This document shows, one piece after another, positions 1-10,830 of a stretch of 64,000 bases of DNA. This DNA is from Symbiodinium natans. Lineage: Eukaryota > Sar > Dinophyceae > Suessiales > Symbiodiniaceae. Numbering within the stretch: position 1 is the stretch's first letter; every line of letters begins with the position of its first letter. A model generated the notes under the pieces. It had not been told where the DNA came from. It did not search any database and was given only the letters and a program-made list of their open reading frames with translations. The translations under genes were made by a program, and so were the position numbers. The stretch lies in contig CAJNDS010000159.1 in assembly GCA_905221605.1 (NCBI GenBank), forward strand, positions 146,501-210,500. The letters are read 5' to 3'.

Positions 1-1138
1 CCTCCTCAGCTAGCAACTTCTGGGCCACCACAGCCTCACGGTGATGTTGGAATGTGACAAAGGCATTGGGGGAGTTCTGGTCATTTGAGCGGAGAAGCTG
101 CTTCCTGTACTTGTCCACCATACTTGCCGCCACCGCCTGAAGCTCCTGACCCTCAAGCACACGGCCGGTGCCCGTGCGCCATGTTCCTTGGCCGGCATCC
201 GCTACACGCTGCCAGTATAGAAGCTCACTTGTGTCCTTGACGAACTCAATTCGCTTGACGGCCTGGCAACCAAAGACCCCCTCGTCGAAGAACCTGCGCA
301 GCGCATCGACTGTAAGCAAATGGTCCGGAATTCCTTGCACAAGAATGGATGTCGCAGTAGGCAGCGGGGATTTCTGCAGCCATCTCACACGCAATGGCAT
401 GAAGCGCCTTTGTGCAAGATGTACTTGTGCGTGGGTTATCAAGACGACGTACCAAACAAACAGGGCATGAAGCCAGCACAGCCACGAACCATGCTGCACA
501 TTGGCCATGCCCACCTTGCTCAAACGGTCATCACCGGCAGCATCTCCACCCACAAGCATGTGCAGAGGACACAGCACAAGAACACAGGGCACAGCCACGC
601 ACAAGGACAACCGCATGCCGAGTGCCAGAAACTCACAATGCATTCCCGCATCGAGCCCAGCAATATCTGCTACCTCCTCTGCCGATGCATTCCAGCTCTC
701 CGATAGCCATCCAAAGCGGCCTTGCACAGTCAACCCCCTTTCTGGCTCAGGTCTTTTATCCACGCTGACGTTGCGCAGGTTGGAGTCGCGCCGGTACACC
801 GCTGGCAAGAAGTATCGCAAGAGACTCAACACAAAGATTGCCACCACAACGATTCCACAGTTCGTTGCTAAAGAAAACAAGAAGGTATCCAAGTCCCCTG
901 CTTGGTTCGCATGCACTCCCTCCACTGCAGCAGCATTGCGAGCAGCACCGCCAGTTGTGGTGACAGTTGTACTCAGCTGTCCAATTCTGGCAGCCTGGGC
1001 GAGCAAAGTTTGCGCCCAATGTTCCTGACTGTTCCATCTGCCAGGGTGATGATCCGTCATGGCTGGACCAACGAAGCGCTGAAGGAGCGTGCTGGCTATT
1101 GCCGCCTCATTGGCCGACCCACACACAGGGCCATCCAT
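1..1138 (-). CDS. CSC1/OSCA/TMEM63-like cation channel, N-terminal part, cut by window edge
   Basis: One reading frame runs without stop or intron from ATG 1138-1136 to the left edge (379 codons). The next in-frame ATG is at 1060, and an in-frame TAA lies about 60 bases upstream of the first. Hydrophobic segments lie near residues 86-108, 175-195 and 218-236, the three N-terminal helices expected of this family. A cytosolic domain follows from about residue 263 (ILVQGIPDHLLTVDALRRFF) and reaches AFVTFQHHREAVVAQKLLAE at the edge. That pattern of a V-x-x-I-P strand, then a helix, then an AFVTF strand with A-x-x-A-Q, is the RRM-like loop of CSC1 proteins. Members are osmo- or mechanosensitive calcium-permeable channels of the plasma or endomembranes. 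The seven-helix channel domain would lie outside the window. The family call is confident; the substrate and membrane are not shown by the sequence. Confidence 0.88.
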   Translation of the reverse strand, partial: MDGPVCGSANEAAIASTLLQRFVGPAMTDHHPGRWNSQEHWAQTLLAQAARIGQLSTTVTTTGGAARNAAAVEGVHANQAGDLDTFLFSLATNCGIVVVAIFVLSLLRYFLPAVYRRDSNLRNVSVDKRPEPERGLTVQGRFGWLSESWNASAEEVADIAGLDAGMHCEFLALGMRLSLCVAVPCVLVLCPLHMLVGGDAAGDDRLSKVGMANVQHGSWLCWLHALFVWYVVLITHAQVHLAQRRFMPLRVRWLQKSPLPTATSILVQGIPDHLLTVDALRRFFDEGVFGCQAVKRIEFVKDTSELLYWQRVADAGQGTWRTGTGRVLEGQELQAVAASMVDKYRKQLLRSNDQNSPNAFVTFQHHREAVVAQKLLAEE

Positions 1139-2448
1139 TGCATAAGAAGGTAAGCCGGTAAGCAGGCCTGCAGTTTTGCCGCAGGCCCGGTCCCGTTAGG
1201 GCAATCGGTGTAAGGTGTATGGACTGTGCCTTAAGCCTGGAGCAACCACCGCCAAGAACTACTTGCACAAATCAGATACAAATCAGCCTACCATGAGACG
1301 ATACAGTGAGACGCGCAGGCGACTTCAACATTCTTCACACAAAGGTACACATGCAGCTGCAATACTTCATGCCAGAACAACAGTTTGTTTCAATCCCGAG
1401 TGGCCAGTTGACGAGCATAAATGAATCGAAATACAGCCTCGGCAAGGTCTACATGCACAACCCCTGCAACAAGCACCCACTCTTCCAAAGCACGTCCAGT
1501 TTTCGCCCAGCTGCACATACGTCATGTGAGGAATATCCGCCAATCGCCGGCAAAAAAACACCGCGTACACAAAGTTGACCCCTTCAAAACACAAGGTTGC
1601 CAGGACAATGCTGCCTCGGCCCACACATGACATATAGGAAATCCCACAGGCTTCCGGCACACCCCCAACACTTTCTGCTGTTCATCGCAAAAAGCAAATA
1701 GCGGAGCAAAAAGCATGCGTGTGCATCAGTGCATCCAACCGACCTGCCAATGGCGCCTGAGCCAGACGTTTATGTCAAACTGAGATGGTACAGCTCTTCT
1801 AGGCCAAAGGGGTCCAAGGGGCACAAGTGCCCCAGCCCAAGAACGGCAGGGAAAAATCCCTGGGCAGCGCCAAGTGCATGGACAGCACGATGAGGGAACA
1901 AAGCCTCAACCATCGGCCAGTGTTTCTGGAATGGAACACAAGCAAAGACATTAGCTTGGAACAACAAGTGTAAGCTGGGAGCAAGATCAGAAGCCAAAGC
2001 AGGCCAAATGTCCAAACAGTGTTACACTGCTTCCACTTGCCTGCCAGCGAATTGGCTTGGCACAGGGCCACATACTGTTGGGATGCCAATACAAGTTCAA
2101 AAGACTCCAGAATCTAGAGCCTGAAACGATGGCTCTGATAGGAATCTTCGAGAAGATGGTCATGTTGTCCCAGTTGTTCCACACCTTAGTGATGCACTCT
2201 GAAGGCGGCAGTCAAAGCCCATGGCCATGTTGCCTGAAATCCGGCAGACGAATCGACGTATAAGGCCGCACACCATGGAGAGAATGCTGAGCACCTTCAG
2301 ATTAAGGACACCAGGCAGGTGCAACACGTTCACCTTTGCAGGGCATCTCAAGACGCCGCAATGTTTTCAACGTCGCTCATGCAATCACATCATGAGCAGT
2401 TTTCTGAACCCACAGATGGGCTCGACTTAACGCCAGCGATTTAGGCAT
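1139..2448. other. Spacer between two minus-strand genes, nothing recognised
   Basis: I find no domain here. Short minus-strand frames around 1,800-2,350 contain hydrophobic stretches but no consistent splice sites, and they overlap in different frames. The part next to 1138 should hold the 5' UTR of the channel gene. An AG near 1,170 (minus strand, after CAAAACTGC) could serve as a trans-splice acceptor, which is inference only. Confidence 0.4.
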
Positions 2449-2631
2449 TCACGCCTTCACCTCATACACGTCAGTGTGAAGCAGGGGATCGTCCGGCAGC
2501 TCGCGGATAAACTCCTTGTGCCAGCCTGGACCCCGTTTCCATATTGGCTCGTCCTCCGTCTCGCCGCCTTCTACAGGCTGATACGTACAGATCCTTGGCT
2601 GCTGGCCATGCGGCCACCAGAAACTCGCCGC
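2449..2631 (-). CDS. Putative terminal exon of an unrecognised gene
   Basis: Reading on the minus strand after an AG at 2633-2632, 60 codons run to a TGA at 2451-2449. The peptide is acidic and protein-like, with FWWPHGQQPRICTYQPVEGG near its start and FIRELPDDPLLHTDVYEVKA at its very end. It reads as a C-terminus rather than a shadow, because neither other frame on this strand has comparable composition. I do not recognise the family. It lies directly upstream of the channel gene and in the same orientation, as expected for unidirectional dinoflagellate gene arrays. Confidence 0.4.
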   Translation of the reverse strand, partial: AASFWWPHGQQPRICTYQPVEGGETEDEPIWKRGPGWHKEFIRELPDDPLLHTDVYEVKA

Positions 2632-2730
2632 CTACTCTCTGACAAAGCCACATCATACTGTAAATTTGGAAATCTGTAAGACTGGAGCATTTCCCGATTC
2701 GGTAGCACAGTGAAAAGCGGAAGGCCATAC

Positions 2731-2831
2731 CTGAAGCGTCTATCAAATGCACAATTTGCAGCACAGTTTCTTGAAGCGCAGCCCGAATCAGGTGCTGCCC
2801 AACATGCTCTTTTGAAAGCGTTGTCGTCACT
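2731..2831 (-). CDS. Putative internal exon of the same unrecognised gene
   Basis: A 101-base segment is bounded on the minus strand by an acceptor-like TGTGCAG and a donor-like CAG then GTATGG. Its frame encodes a helical peptide (about 33 residues including LSKEHVGQHLIRAALQETVL). Its end phase does not join cleanly to the exon at 2631, so at least one more exon or a different boundary must exist. Support is splice-site quality plus composition only. Confidence 0.3.
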
Positions 2832-3049
2832 CTGCACATAGGTGGAAGAGGGAGAGGTTTCCCTGGAGGTCCACCCCCACCCTCCTTTTCTCATCTGAGG
2901 TTCTTCTCCTTCTGTTTTGCATATAGAGAGGTTGAGGCTCAGGTCAGGACCCCTCTCCTTGCGCAGACTGCGCCACGGCTCGGGTTCGTGTCTTCTCTTG
3001 ATTTCTGGTGACCGCTTGTTTCTTTCGTCTCGATTTTATAGCATTTTGT

Positions 3050-4560
3050 GGAGTCTTTTGGTCAATAGTAATGTTATAATTATTGGGTCTAGTTGCCCAT
3101 TCATTATACTATGATAACGGGGGCCTTTTGCAACTATGATATCTGTTGGGGTTGTGTTTCACTGGTATTTTTCAATCATGCGTGAACGCCCCAGGCAGAG
3201 TGTACAGGGTGTTCATTCTTGACTCAATGTCATAACACAACCGCAACACCCGTCGCACCTTGAGACCCTGTTAACGCCTGGTCTGGACAACACTCGTCTT
3301 TTTCATGAGTGTTACCGCTGGAGCTGGAACTAGATGCATGAGTCTTCAGTCTTCTCCAAGTCTAGGGTCGTTTCCCCAGTATGACAATAAGGGTTTTACA
3401 TGCGCGAGCTGCTTCTAATGTACGTCCGTGATATAGGGGCAAAGACGGGCTAGTGACAGCATATTGGCATTACCACTGAGAGCTCCCAACATGCTGCATT
3501 CACCCTGGTCTGGTTGCAAAAGCCCTTACAACTTCATATGTTAGATGACTTTCGGCAGACGCATGCAAAACGCCCAATTAAATTCATTATGTTCTTGGGC
3601 TTTTCCTTGTTCTGTTCGCTCGCCCTTAAGTTCAAGTATAATATTGCGGCCCCTAATAATAAAAGCATAATGTGCCAGCGCACTTAAATATCATTATTGG
3701 CGGCGCGTATGAAAAAAAAACAATAATATAATAAGGAGCGCACCGTAACAGCGCGCTTTTACTGCATTTTTGGGCTTTTCCCGGTTCCGCAATAAAGTTC
3801 ATTCGCAGGCTCACTTATAATTCTCTTGCGTGTTGACGTTTGCTTGTCATTCCTCCTTTTATTAGTCTTTTTTTATCGCACGCGCAGTAAGCACATGATT
3901 TGTGTGGTTGCTCTCTTCCTCTCCCTCACAACCATATCCTCAGAGCGTCCCTTAAAACCGACATGAGCGAAAGAGTGAGAGCAAAGAGGGCCTGAACGCA
4001 TTAATTGCGCTCAATCGCTTACTTTGTTCACTCACCCGGTTACTCATTCACCGTTCCCTAGTTTTAATAGGGTGTTTATGAGTGCGAGATAAAAGAATTC
4101 AAGCACGTGCTCACTCTTGATGATAATACTGCGAGATTAGGAAAACGAGAAGGAAAACTTCGTTCATTTAATTTTGAATTTCATGCGTTCCTTCTTAATC
4201 AAGAATTACAATTCTCTTCGTGTTGTAAATCCAATATTGTTTCTCTTCTTAGTCATACTAATGTTATACCCGCAGGGAAAAAGAGGAATACAAGAAGCCT
4301 GCACTAATAAGAATAAGAGAAAGAGTGTCAGAGCCCAATAAAATAGACTTCATTGTTGGGCGCGCAAAGCGCCCCAATTGAAACTAGTATATTCTTAGGC
4401 TTGTCCTTGTTCTGTTCGCTCACGCCTGTAGTTCAGTTATAATATGACGGCAACTAGGCCCCATAAATAAAATCGTGCCCACAAAGATGCCTATGTTGGT
4501 TTAGTGGTGCTTTTTGGGGAGTTCACGTGTTCACCATGTTCACTGTGCTCACTCCTGTTA
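3050..4560. repeat. AT-rich island with internal repeated segment
   Basis: This stretch is visibly richer in A and T than both flanks and has no credible coding frame. A segment is present at least twice in direct orientation, at about 3,570-3,680 and 4,360-4,480. Both copies carry CGCCC(C)AATT, then TTCTT(G/A)GGCTT, then CCTTGTTCTGTTCGCTC, then a TATAATAT tract followed by an AATAAAA. A shorter third copy is at about 3,770-3,830. An A-run followed by CAATAATATAATAAGG lies at 3,710-3,736. It may be a degenerate transposable element or inserted foreign DNA; the sequence does not decide. Confidence 0.55.
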
Positions 4561-4564
4561 ATAT

Positions 4565-5454
4565 TAATAATATGAGTGAAGCGAACACGCCCAACTGCCG
4601 AGAAGCGCTTGGAAAAAAGCAGACACGGATCCGGTCTCCTTCCCCCAAACCTCAAATTTTGTGACGCACCCCCCCACCTTTCTGGGAGCCGCATTTGGGA
4701 CCCTCCCTGGACCATTCCTGCAAACTTCCCTGGGACCTTCCCTGGGAATCCCCCTGGCCACGAGTCAGAATCCTTGAGCCCTGCTATCCCATGCCGCGCC
4801 ACCACAGGCCTCTCATACCAGTTAGGGAAGTCGACTGAGATATCGTCCGCGAGACAGACAGGGGCGCACTGGCATAGGCTTGAAAGAAGAAAGGATGAGA
4901 AAGAGAGAGATATCCCCACAACACATGTGAACATGCTTGGTGTAACCAGCTTTCCATGCCTCAACCAATTTGCTTGAACACTACCTCTCTGGGGGTGCGC
5001 AATTCGGGTGCAAGCCCTCAAGCCCCGGATCGAGTGTTCGTGCACAAGCCCTGGATCGTTCGTGCATTTAATGGGCGTTTTTCCCCCAGAGTCGTTCATG
5101 AAGGTTTTCACGCGCACGAAAGACACAGTGAAGGCCCCATTTGATGCTATTTTCGGTGTCTTTGTGGCACTTGACTTCTTGGATGCAGAGAGTTTGGCCC
5201 AGGCAGGCAGTGCAGCAGTCCTAGCCGTAAAAAGGGGGTCTTTGTACACGCCCCATACATAGCATTAAACTCATGCGTTCGTTTCACTCGCTTGTAATTT
5301 CGTATAATTGTAAAATGCTTGCGCGCACCGCCTCGGCAAGCTGGGCCGGCCCACGGACCAAGGCCCAGGACAGGAAAGGAGGAAAGAGGTTTCTGGCAAA
5401 GGTCTCAAGGGCAGGGGGGCGACCCAGCACAGCATGATAGTGCATTCATGATTC
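4565..5454. other. No recognised gene
   Basis: A minus-strand frame open for 252 codons (5,249-4,491) and a plus-strand frame open for 133 codons (4,576-4,977) overlap here. The first has a hydrophobic stretch near its middle, but neither shows a domain or a regular codon pattern. I do not support either as a gene. Confidence 0.4.
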
Positions 5455-5720
5455 TCATGATGCATGTGGTGTCATTCTTCTGGTTTCTCCAGTGTGTCTC
5501 CTGTTCTTTAGAGCGTGGCGCCTGCGGGCTTCGCAAACCCTCGGCTCGCCCATCAGCAGCTCGAGCAGCTTGGCACCCGCAATGGGGGATCTCCTCAGTC
5601 CATCCAAGCTTACCACAAGCCCAAGGCACCGCATCATTTGCCTGAACTGATCAGGCCTGCAATGCCAGAGAATGCAAGGTCCAAGGCACTTCAGCGTCTC
5701 AATGAACATCTCCATATGGC
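5455..5720 (-). CDS. Exon-like segment, possibly last exon of the ankyrin-repeat gene
   Basis: After a minus-strand acceptor-like GTGTGTTAG at 5,721, a frame of about 88 codons encodes a helical peptide with FIETLKCLGPCILWHCRPDQ and later AKLLELLMGEPRVCE, then becomes basic and ends. It follows the ankyrin exons in orientation and order, so it may belong to the same transcript. No family is recognised. The basic tail may be read-through beyond the true exon end. Confidence 0.25.
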
Positions 5721-6413
5721 CTAACACACCACATGCGTTGCTGCGGCTGAGCTGCGAAGCACAGCCCGAACTACACAACGATCATCCCAAGTCCCTGACG
5801 GCCAGGATCCCGCGAGTCCCGAATGTAGCTTAGGACTTCTTCGCGGAGGTTCTCTTCGAGCTGACCCGGCGCGCGCTTTTTGATTCTGCCTGCGACGGTG
5901 TCCGAGAGCCCCTCGCATCTAGAACCCGTGCCACTGTTGCAGCGCAGCGCCTACCAGCTGAACTGCCGCCGCTGGATTGGCCTGGACAGATAAGTCCCTC
6001 CACGCTCCCTCCAAATGTTCTGAGGCCCCCCAAGCCCATGCTCCACCCCCCAACTGTCAAACCACCTTGGCAATCAAGTTCACTTCTATGAATAGCCGGC
6101 TCCGCTTTGGATAATGGTATGATTGCCTCAATGGGCATCAAGAGAGCAGAAACATGCAGAAACATGCAGAAACATGCAGAAACATGCGAATCTCAGACTG
6201 GATAGTAGAGCCAAGGTGCGTTAGCAAGTGGAGCATTTGTTTGGGAAACCTAAGTGCCAGGGTTTATTCTGGACCACGACCCAAACTCCTTTACATTCTT
6301 CTGAGGTGGGGCAATCCCCTTGGCGAACTCGGGACTAGCTGCGGGCACTGTCTAGCCTGCATAGTGAAAGCGTTTCTTAAAACGCTTCCCCCCTTCCCAA
6401 TGATGTTTCATAC

Positions 6414-6532
6414 AAGAGCTTGGCCAACATGGTGCGACTCGCCATCGGACAATTCCAGCTCGGCAACGAGCACCGCTTGTCGACCGCGATTTCCAGGGCC
6501 GTCTTGTTTCGCACATGCGCGGCTTCACCGTC
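6414..6532 (-). CDS. Ankyrin-repeat exon (third)
   Basis: The exon is bounded on the minus strand by TTCTCTTCTGCAG (acceptor, ends at 6,533) and GTATGA (donor, from 6,413). It encodes about 39 residues beginning DGEAAHVRNKTALEIAVDKR and continuing to MLAKLLYE. The N-K-T-A-L-x-x-A core and the later L-A-K-L-L helix fit one ankyrin repeat. Ankyrin repeats bind proteins; a partner cannot be inferred. With the exons at 7,577-7,672 and 8,127-8,324 it makes a gene read right to left with introns of several hundred bases to about 1 kb. Confidence 0.5.
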
Positions 6533-7576
6533 CTGCAGAAGAGAAAACATAGCAGATACAACTGAAACGGCTTTGGATCATACAGTCAAGTCATCATCAG
6601 AAACATCACTCAGATGATGCTGAAAGAGCATGCCGGCGCCGTCCAAACACTCATCATATCATAAAAACATCAGCCACAACTGAAGCTTCGGCCAAACTGC
6701 CAAACCCACATAGTTAATGAGGCGTTATCTTTCCTGAACCCCGCACAAGTCCTGGAACCCCCAGAATGGATTTGGGGGGGTGACGACAGAACTGTTGAGT
6801 GCGCTCCTTTCAAGCGGTCGTTTCTGTTCGGTCCCTGTTGCAATACAGCCTCTGATGTTTGGGGCACCCTGGTTTGAATGCCGGCGGCAAAGTGAATGAA
6901 CAGCGTGAACGTGCTTGGATTCACATTACTTTCATGCGCTTATGATATACATGAAAGAATACAGGAAATTCAATCGCTGGTTCAGAACGATATTGCTGAA
7001 CTGCAACTCCGCAGTAATATACTATTGTAATAAAAGGACGACGTGAAACTGTGAACGAAGATGTGCATGAACGGCTACACGAAGGAAGCATGCGAACACA
7101 TGGGCAAGACTGACAGGTGGGATGGCTGCCAGAGAGTGAGGAAGCTAAAACGAAATCCTGTTCATGAGTCTCCAGCTGATAAGCGTCAATCTGAGGACAG
7201 GATTTAAGGGGCGAGCAAGGCTGTGGAAAAAGAGTGAGAGAGATGAATGGCACGGGAAGACTCAAAGGGGCTCTAATTCGTGCTCAGCGTGGCTCTCCTC
7301 GCGATCCCTCAGAGGGCCAACCTTTGCACCCAGGTCGGCCTTCCGGCTCACCAGCGCTTCCGCTATCCGCCTCTCTGCAATGTCTTCAGTTTGGGACATG
7401 ATCCATAGGAAAACAGATGAAAGAATGCAACACGAGGAGCTCAAACGCTAAGCTTCTCTTTGCTTCTGGCACGTCCGGCAAGCCGATCTTCGCCTCCGCC
7501 AAGCGCCCACTTTTCGGTAATGCACGTCGTCGATGCAAAAACAATAACCCGGCGTGCAAAACTCTGAGACTCGAAC

Positions 7577-7672
7577 TAAGATGTGTAACGCCGCCATGTC
7601 ATCAGCATTTCGAATGATTGCACTGTCTGGTGCTTCTTCCAGGATCCACATAACCGTTTCGACCTGACCTGC
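7577..7672 (-). CDS. Ankyrin-repeat exon (second)
   Basis: On the minus strand the exon follows an acceptor CTTTTGTCCCGCAG and encodes AGQVETVMWILEEAPDSAII then RNADDMAALHIL, the usual ankyrin pattern of G-x-x-E-x-V-x-x-L followed by R-N-x-D-x-x-A-L-H. It appears to start within one repeat and end in the first helix of the next, a common position for introns in ankyrin genes. The 3' boundary is not clear. Confidence 0.5.
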
Positions 7673-8126
7673 GGGACAAAAGCACCACGGAATATGGGTT
7701 TGTGCCGTAGGACTTGTTTGCAACCAGCGCACTCATCCACAGTGCACATAAAAGGGGTGTGTAGTGATCACCGATTGCCTCACACCAACAGCCAGGCACC
7801 AGGAAACAATGGAAAAAACTCAGCCCAGCTCCCAGCTGGGGGTTTAAGCAGCCGAGCTGCGGTGATGGTTCTGCCATTTTGGCCCTTTGCATCTCTGGTG
7901 GTCTCCAGGACCGCTCGGCGGATGAGCACATCAGGCGAGCAGCGTTCCCTCAGTCGTCATGTACTGGTAGGAAAGGTAGAGTAGAAATTCGAAGCAAATG
8001 TCTGAGTGGGGTGCGCAATGGTGCGCAGGACGTCCCGCTTGTCTATCCCGACAGTACACAGCCACACTGAAAGCAGCAAAAACAAAAAACACTCATGCGA
8101 ATTATGGGCCAATTGCAAACGAGCAT

Positions 8127-8324
8127 CCGCAGCCACTTTAGCACCTCCACACTCCCAAGGCTTGCCGCCAAATGAGCTGCGTGGATCTTGATTTTTGCCC
8201 TTCTGAAGGGTGCATATGTTGCCTCCCACATATCGGCCAGCTCCGGTTTGCCCGGGATAATGGATTGCAACACCTCGGCCACGTCCTTGGGATTTCGTTT
8301 TGCTGCTGCTTCTTCAATCTTGAA
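8127..8324 (-). CDS. Ankyrin-repeat exon (first recognised)
   Basis: A 66-codon segment encodes a helical N-terminal part (FKIEEAAAKRNPKDVAEVLQ) followed by one ankyrin repeat, IHAAHLAASLGSVEVLKWLR (genomic 8,186-8,127). The frame stays open upstream to 8,696 and includes a hydrophobic stretch near 8,605-8,550 that could be a signal anchor, but a good donor-like GAGGTACGT at about 8,355 suggests that part may be a separate exon or intron. The gene product is an ankyrin-repeat protein of unknown role. Confidence 0.45.
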
Positions 8325-8329
8325 GAAGT

Positions 8330-9440
8330 CGGGACTTCCACAGAGAACGTACCTCGGAAAGATTCGGCAAAGCTCTGCGTTCCTGCGTGAACCACAAGAC
8401 GCGAAACGGAACAAATCTGGCGAGGCACTGCTTGTAGAATCTCTCCTTCGTGCATGGCTCGACCTGAGTGACTCGGGCGCACGCTTCAAGCACACCGTCA
8501 CATGAACCGTTGAATTGCTGTCTGAGTCTACTGTGCTGCTGGGCTCAGCAATCACCAACCAGACACAAATTGCGAAGCTAAGCGACACTCGGTACCAAAA
8601 CTTCGCACGAAAAGGGCATGTGCATTTTCCATGTCTCGTGTTTGGAAAAGGTGTCCTGCCACATTGTGCATTGCTCTGACATGAAGCACACTGCATTCAG
8701 CACAATCATGCCTGAGGATGGGTGCTTGTTGCGGCAGCGGTCAGCAACTGCTCAGAGGTGCTGCCCTGGGCAGGAGGCAGAGATGGAAAATCTTGCGAAG
8801 GCCCGGCGATTTGTTGCGGACACGCCTGACCTAGAAACAGAACAAGAGAGCCTTCAAAATCCGACATACTCCACATGCCACAGATGATGAATTTTCGACA
8901 CTCACTTTGCCCAAATTGTTTTGCGGTTTTTCCTCGGCGAGACTCTGCGCCCGCCTGTCTGGCAGGCCAGAGCTCTGGGTAGGCAGGGCGCGTGCTCGCA
9001 GCTACCGCGATGGCTCAAGCGAATGACTGGAGCCGACCATCGCGTGCCAGGCTTCCTCCACAACTTTCCGTCGAAAGAAACATGATCAGGGCCTTGAAGG
9101 CGACTCTGAAAACTTATCACTTTGTGGGCCTGCTTGCTCCCCGTGGAAAACCTGAGACATGGGGGCCCGCCCTGCCAAACAAACGTGGAAGACCTCGAAA
9201 AGAAGCTCACGCATCTTTTGGAAGGCCCCCCTTATACAGTTTGTGAGCGTTCCCGTGAGAAACTGCACAGTATATTTCTGGTAAAGCACCAGCCTACATG
9301 GGTGGTGGTCCGAAGCTGCATCAGCTGCCCGCGTCGATCGGTGTTGATTGAAGCTGTTCTCTGTCTCACATTCCCTTTTTGCGCCACCGTCCCTCACTCC
9401 CTCGAACTTCAACATGTGTCAACACCTCCCGGCATTGCTG
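8330..9440. other. Upstream part of the ankyrin locus, no further exon recognised
   Basis: Apart from the possible N-terminal extension just above 8,324, I see no motif. Several frames of 60-130 codons overlap on both strands without domain signal. Confidence 0.35.
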
Positions 9441-9442
9441 GA

Positions 9443-9938
9443 TCGGGGTGCGTTCCCGCGCGTGATACGGAAGGCATGTACACAAGTCAGGACAGGCAGA
9501 AAACATCGGCAGGCGTAGGCTTTTAGCACGTATGGGAACTTTGTCTATGTTGGGGGGCATGCTAAGTATTGGGGTAGATTCTTGGGATGTGAAGGCCCGA
9601 TCATGGGCTTTATGTTGAGGGTTTTTTCTTACCGGGCAACCCGCAAATACCAGTGTTTGTGGGCATAAAACGCTGTAAATACCAGTGTTTTGGGCATGGT
9701 CGCGACAGGCATGGATGCTTGTGATGGATTTTCTTGTTCCACATATGCTGTACAAAAAGGCGAAAACGCTGTGTTTTGGGCATGGACGCTATATGAATGA
9801 CGTTCTTATCCCCCACCCCCACCCCCCCGCCCCCCCCCCCCCCGCCCCCCCACCCCCTCCCACACCCCTCCCCACCCCAGAAAGTCCGGAAAGCCTGAAG
9901 AAGTGCTGGAAAACACATGCGCGGGAACGCGCCCCAAT
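9443..9938. repeat. Short element with terminal inverted repeats and internal poly-C tract
   Basis: A 26-base segment at about 9,443-9,468 (GGATCGGGGTGCGTTCCCG then CGCGTG) recurs as its reverse complement at about 9,913-9,938 with three mismatches. Between the two lie related short repeats built on AAATACCAGTGTTTTGGGCA at 9,645-9,785 and a C-rich tract at 9,815-9,882. The arrangement resembles a small non-autonomous DNA element, but I see no clear target duplication. Confidence 0.45.
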
Positions 9939-9939
9939 C

Positions 9940-10503
9940 CCACTACGTGACCTTTTTTGTGGCCACGCCTCGTCCAGTGGTGCTGGCTGCCGCGATGCCT
10001 GTGAAAGCGGCGTGCTTGATGTCGGAATCACCTTGTAACATGTCGAAAAACTTTTGCGCTGCATTCCAGAAAGCGAAAGCAAGTTGAAGGAGAAACATCT
10101 TGGAGGCAACCGCGAAAAAATTTCAGTTGGAAACATGGTTTGTGGAAACAAACGGCCCGTGTTCAGCTGCGCATGTTGCACGAGCACAAGCGCAGCTTCT
10201 CGAAAAGTGTTTGTTCTAACACAACTAACTGACCCTTGCACTAATAACTGATGGTAACGGGATCCTACACAAACTCGCTGGGCCCAGTGCCGGGAGGCGT
10301 TTTGAACAAACGGGATCTGGTCTCCCAACCCCCAGCCCAATACACCAGTCTGTGGGACCCCTCTCAAAAGAGCGAACCGACAATGAGCTCCGGCATGCTG
10401 CGGACGGGCTTCCCATCCCAAACTCGTGAGCGACTGGGCACTGCAGTGCAACTGGGGGGTCTTGCGCCGCCCTTGGGCCTTTGGGGGCAGCTGCACTGTG
10501 ACC
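9940..10503. other. No recognised gene
   Basis: Both strands have open frames because the region is GC-rich and adjoins the RT fragments. No motif of the RT family is visible until about 10,504. Confidence 0.35.
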
Positions 10504-10830
10504 GCCCTCACCAGCGGTAAAGGGGGCGAGACAAAAGACGCCCGTAGGTGTCGCCTTCGCCTGGTCGTGCTCGCGGTCGAGGTGGGCGGGCGCTTTGGTG
10601 CCGAAATGGCGGATTTCCTCCGCCGTTTGGCCGCCTCCAAAGCGCGGACTGCGCCGCCGTGGCTCCGGGCCGCGGCTCGGCAGGCGGCAGACAACCGCTG
10701 GAGAGGCATGTTGGCCGTCGCAGCGCAGCGGGCTCTCGCTCTGTCACTCCTGGAGCTGCCGCTGGACAGGGCAGATGAGTGTGACGGGGCGGAGCCGCCG
10801 CTGGCTGACCTGTTGGCGGACGCTCGCCAC
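10504..10830 (+). pseudogene. C-terminal fragment of the GC-rich RT family, plus strand
   Basis: The plus frame encodes CRLRLVVLAVEVGGRFGAEM, then a helical region with RWRGMLAVAAQRALALSLLE and a tail with EPPLADLLADARH. The same block recurs on the plus strand at 19,220-19,470 (CRLVVLGLEVGGR, LLAFAAARSFAASLL, ESPLISDIVADS) and in part on the minus strand near 18,200-18,260 (CRLVVFGLEVGGRF), so it is the conserved end of one repeated protein. Here it points toward, and abuts, a minus-strand fragment of the same family, so it is an inverted or separately inserted piece. It has no RT core and is non-functional. Confidence 0.6.

Noticed and set aside
4491-5249. Minus-strand frame of 252 codons
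   Set aside because: No domain, no splice or leader context, and a competing plus-strand frame. Length alone is not enough.
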